From an uncultured Synergistia bacterium (GTDB lineage Bacteria; Eremiobacterota; SpSt-956; JAKJGF01): a stretch of DNA of 6,082 nt. Both the position numbers and the translations under genes were made by a program. The stretch covers positions 1 through 6,082 of the forward strand of contig CALARM010000897.1 in NCBI GenBank assembly GCA_937888925.1. Direction: 5' to 3'. Position 1 is the stretch's first letter. Every line of letters starts with the position of its first letter. Positions 4,948-6,082 of this stretch are shown one piece after another. The notes under the pieces were generated by a model. That model made no database searches and was not told the DNA's origin. It saw nothing but the letters and a program-made list of their open reading frames with translations.

Positions 4948-5940
4948 CTACTCATCGTTAAAATCTTCCATTATCGAAAAATCTCCTTCTGCAAAATAAT
5001 CGCTCATAATATTTTTAGTTCCTGAATTCTTTAAAGCTTCGATAATGTGAATTTTCTCTATGCCTGTTTCCAGGAATTCTTTATAATTAACAGGTAGCCC
5101 CAGTTTTTTGTAGGCTTCTTTCAGTTTCGAGAAAATATTTTTGTTTTGCGAAAGTTTTTCAAATATTAAAATTGTTATAAGCGTGCCGATAGAAACCAGA
5201 ATTCCATGGGTCTGTATCTGATTTGAATAGATCTGCTGTCTTATTATTGTTTCGTAAAACTTATGTTCACATCCTGCACTTAATTCGTTGTTACCTCTCC
5301 TTATGACATCTAAAGACGAATTATGGAGATATGTGGCAAGTTTTTTCAATGTATCATAATTATTATAGCCATTAAAATCACTTAATACCCATTCCATGGC
5401 GGAAAATGCTTCTTCTGCATTTTTATATATATTTTCCAGGGAGAAAGAATTATTTTTATATTCAAAATCAATTGAAGCACTGATATTGGCAAATAAATCA
5501 CCGAAGCCTGAAGATGACCATTTCTTTAAATCTTTTTCTTCTGCTCTGAACAACTCGGGAAATGATATTATTGTTCTGTCCGGAATAACTGTTTTAATTC
5601 TTTTTGTTTCATCTTTTGCCCTTAAAATACTTATATTTACACTGATACAGGATGTGGAAAGCACTGTAGGAATGGCTATGAATTTTATACCTTCCGCATA
5701 AATGCGGCCTATATCGAGAGCACTGCATCCTCCTATACCTATTACCCTGTTATATGCATTATTCTGCATGTCCTCATAGGAAAGGGCATAGAAATTGTTT
5801 TTTACCATGATTGTCTTTCCGTAGTTTTTTACAGAAGGATAATTACGGGGATCCGTTACAAGAAGAGTATTACTGTCAGCAAGAACAGTCAGAAGTTTTT
5901 CAAGAGGATCATCTGTAAATATTAATTCCGGATATTTCAC
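4948..5940 (-). CDS. Sn-glycerol-1-phosphate-dehydrogenase-like protein (iron-ADH/dehydroquinate synthase superfamily)
   Basis: The two-domain fold of this superfamily is visible (residues numbered from the longer GTG start at 5988). The NAD(P)-binding motif is GIGGCSALD (84-92), followed by IPTVLSTS (106-113). The three metal ligands of the family fit D164 (in GFGDLFA), H242 (in AGCEHKF) and H261 (in QTHG). The spacing and the EH motif resemble G1PDH/AraM more than glycerol dehydrogenase, so an NAD(P)H-dependent reduction of a phosphorylated C3 or similar carbonyl is plausible. It is unusual that the Asp normally found after PTxxST in related enzymes is S113, which may change the substrate. 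I prefer the GTG at 5940 (330 aa) because AGGAG lies 8 nt upstream. The GTG at 5988 (346 aa) lies in a heptamer repeat. The gene converges on the radical SAM gene and appears monocistronic here. Confidence 0.78.
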   Translation of the reverse strand: MKYPELIFTDDPLEKLLTVLADSNTLLVTDPRNYPSVKNYGKTIMVKNNFYALSYEDMQNNAYNRVIGIGGCSALDIGRIYAEGIKFIAIPTVLSTSCISVNISILRAKDETKRIKTVIPDRTIISFPELFRAEEKDLKKWSSSGFGDLFANISASIDFEYKNNSFSLENIYKNAEEAFSAMEWVLSDFNGYNNYDTLKKLATYLHNSSLDVIRRGNNELSAGCEHKFYETIIRQQIYSNQIQTHGILVSIGTLITILIFEKLSQNKNIFSKLKEAYKKLGLPVNYKEFLETGIEKIHIIEALKNSGTKNIMSDYFAEGDFSIMEDFNDE

Positions 5941-5948
5941 GCATATTT

Positions 5949-5953
5949 CTCCT
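5949..5953 (-). promoter_or_regulatory. Ribosome binding site favouring the 5940 start of the G1PDH-like gene
   Basis: AGGAG reads on the minus strand 8 nt before an in-frame GTG at 5940-5938. The upstream GTG at 5988 has only repeat sequence before it and no purine-rich site. The 16 extra residues of the longer form carry no family motif. Confidence 0.6.
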
Positions 5954-5981
5954 GTCTTTGGATTTATATGAGAAGCGTAAC

Positions 5982-5995
5982 GGGTCACGCGTCAC
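5982..5995. repeat. Short heptamer repeat (2 units) upstream of the G1PDH-like gene
   Basis: Two units, GGGTCAC and GCGTCAC, match the array at 2364-2392. On the minus strand they read GTGACGC and GTGACCC, and the second supplies the GTG that is the longest possible start of the G1PDH-like gene. Confidence 0.75.
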
Positions 5996-6029
5996 GAGAG
6001 TATATATGTATTATTTATGCTTAACTCAG

Positions 6030-6082
6030 TACCGCACCAGGTAAATTAGTAACCATTTTATCAGCTTCTGCCTGACAGGCTC
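6030..6082. mobile_element. Terminal arm of a second MITE-like element, cut by the window end
   Basis: This 53-bp stretch begins TACCG and ends in AGCTTCTGCCTGACAGGCTC. It matches the right arm of the element at 2999-3205 in inverted orientation at about 46 of 53 positions, and the left arm less well in direct orientation. Its outer end faces the G1PDH-like gene, so the rest of the element should lie beyond the window. Confidence 0.7.

Noticed and set aside
5396..5701. Plus-strand open frame of 101 codons with hydrophobic stretches
   Set aside because: It lies opposite the G1PDH-like gene. The hydrophobicity is what antisense of this AT-rich coding sequence gives.
6001..6029. Promoter for the G1PDH-like gene (TATATA with CTGAGT at 17 nt)
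   Set aside because: The -35 match is weak and the TATATA is part of a simple AT stretch, so the evidence is too thin to annotate.

Overview
The window is AT-rich, densely coding DNA with strong Shine-Dalgarno sites and sigma-70-like promoters (TATAAT -10 boxes), so it is bacterial. The features seen are two M14 zinc carboxypeptidases without signal peptides, a stand-alone cyclic-nucleotide-binding domain, a B12-type radical SAM protein and a glycerol-1-phosphate-dehydrogenase-like enzyme. With the short tandem and inverted repeats between the genes, they suggest a free-living, probably anaerobic and perhaps uncultivated lineage. No marker gene is present, so phylum cannot be assigned.

Layout. 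Positions 1-664 (minus) hold the N-terminal 221 codons of an M14 carboxypeptidase, cut by the window edge. Positions 889-2157 (minus) hold a complete paralogue of 422 aa, so the two form a tandem duplication; a perfect 12-bp-stem hairpin lies between them. Each copy has its own promoter. In both, a near-identical 17-bp palindrome sits exactly 32 nt upstream of a TATAAT box, which is the clearest regulatory signal in the window. Divergently, 2414-2986 (plus) encodes a 190-aa protein with a cyclic-nucleotide-binding fold and no DNA-binding domain, driven by a good consensus promoter at 2271-2299. Then comes a MITE-like element of about 207 bp (2999-3205) with terminal inverted repeats of 65-67 bp. 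Positions 3227-4849 (plus) encode a B12-binding-type radical SAM protein. It converges on a G1PDH-like/iron-alcohol-dehydrogenase-superfamily gene at 4948-5940 (minus). The window ends inside a second copy of the MITE-like terminal repeat (6030-6082).

Small-scale structure. Heptamer tandem repeats of the general form GTGANNN occur at three gene edges (2364-2392, 4832-4867, 5982-5995). One forms the C-terminus and stop codon of the radical SAM gene. Another contains a tempting but probably wrong GTG start for the G1PDH-like gene. Likewise the most upstream ATG of the radical SAM gene (3179) lies inside the mobile element. I prefer downstream starts with real ribosome-binding sites for both.

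How the genes work together: the two peptidases are probably co-regulated through the shared palindrome. The radical SAM and G1PDH-like genes sit convergently between two inverted element ends and could be accessory metabolism. The sequence does not prove a shared pathway.
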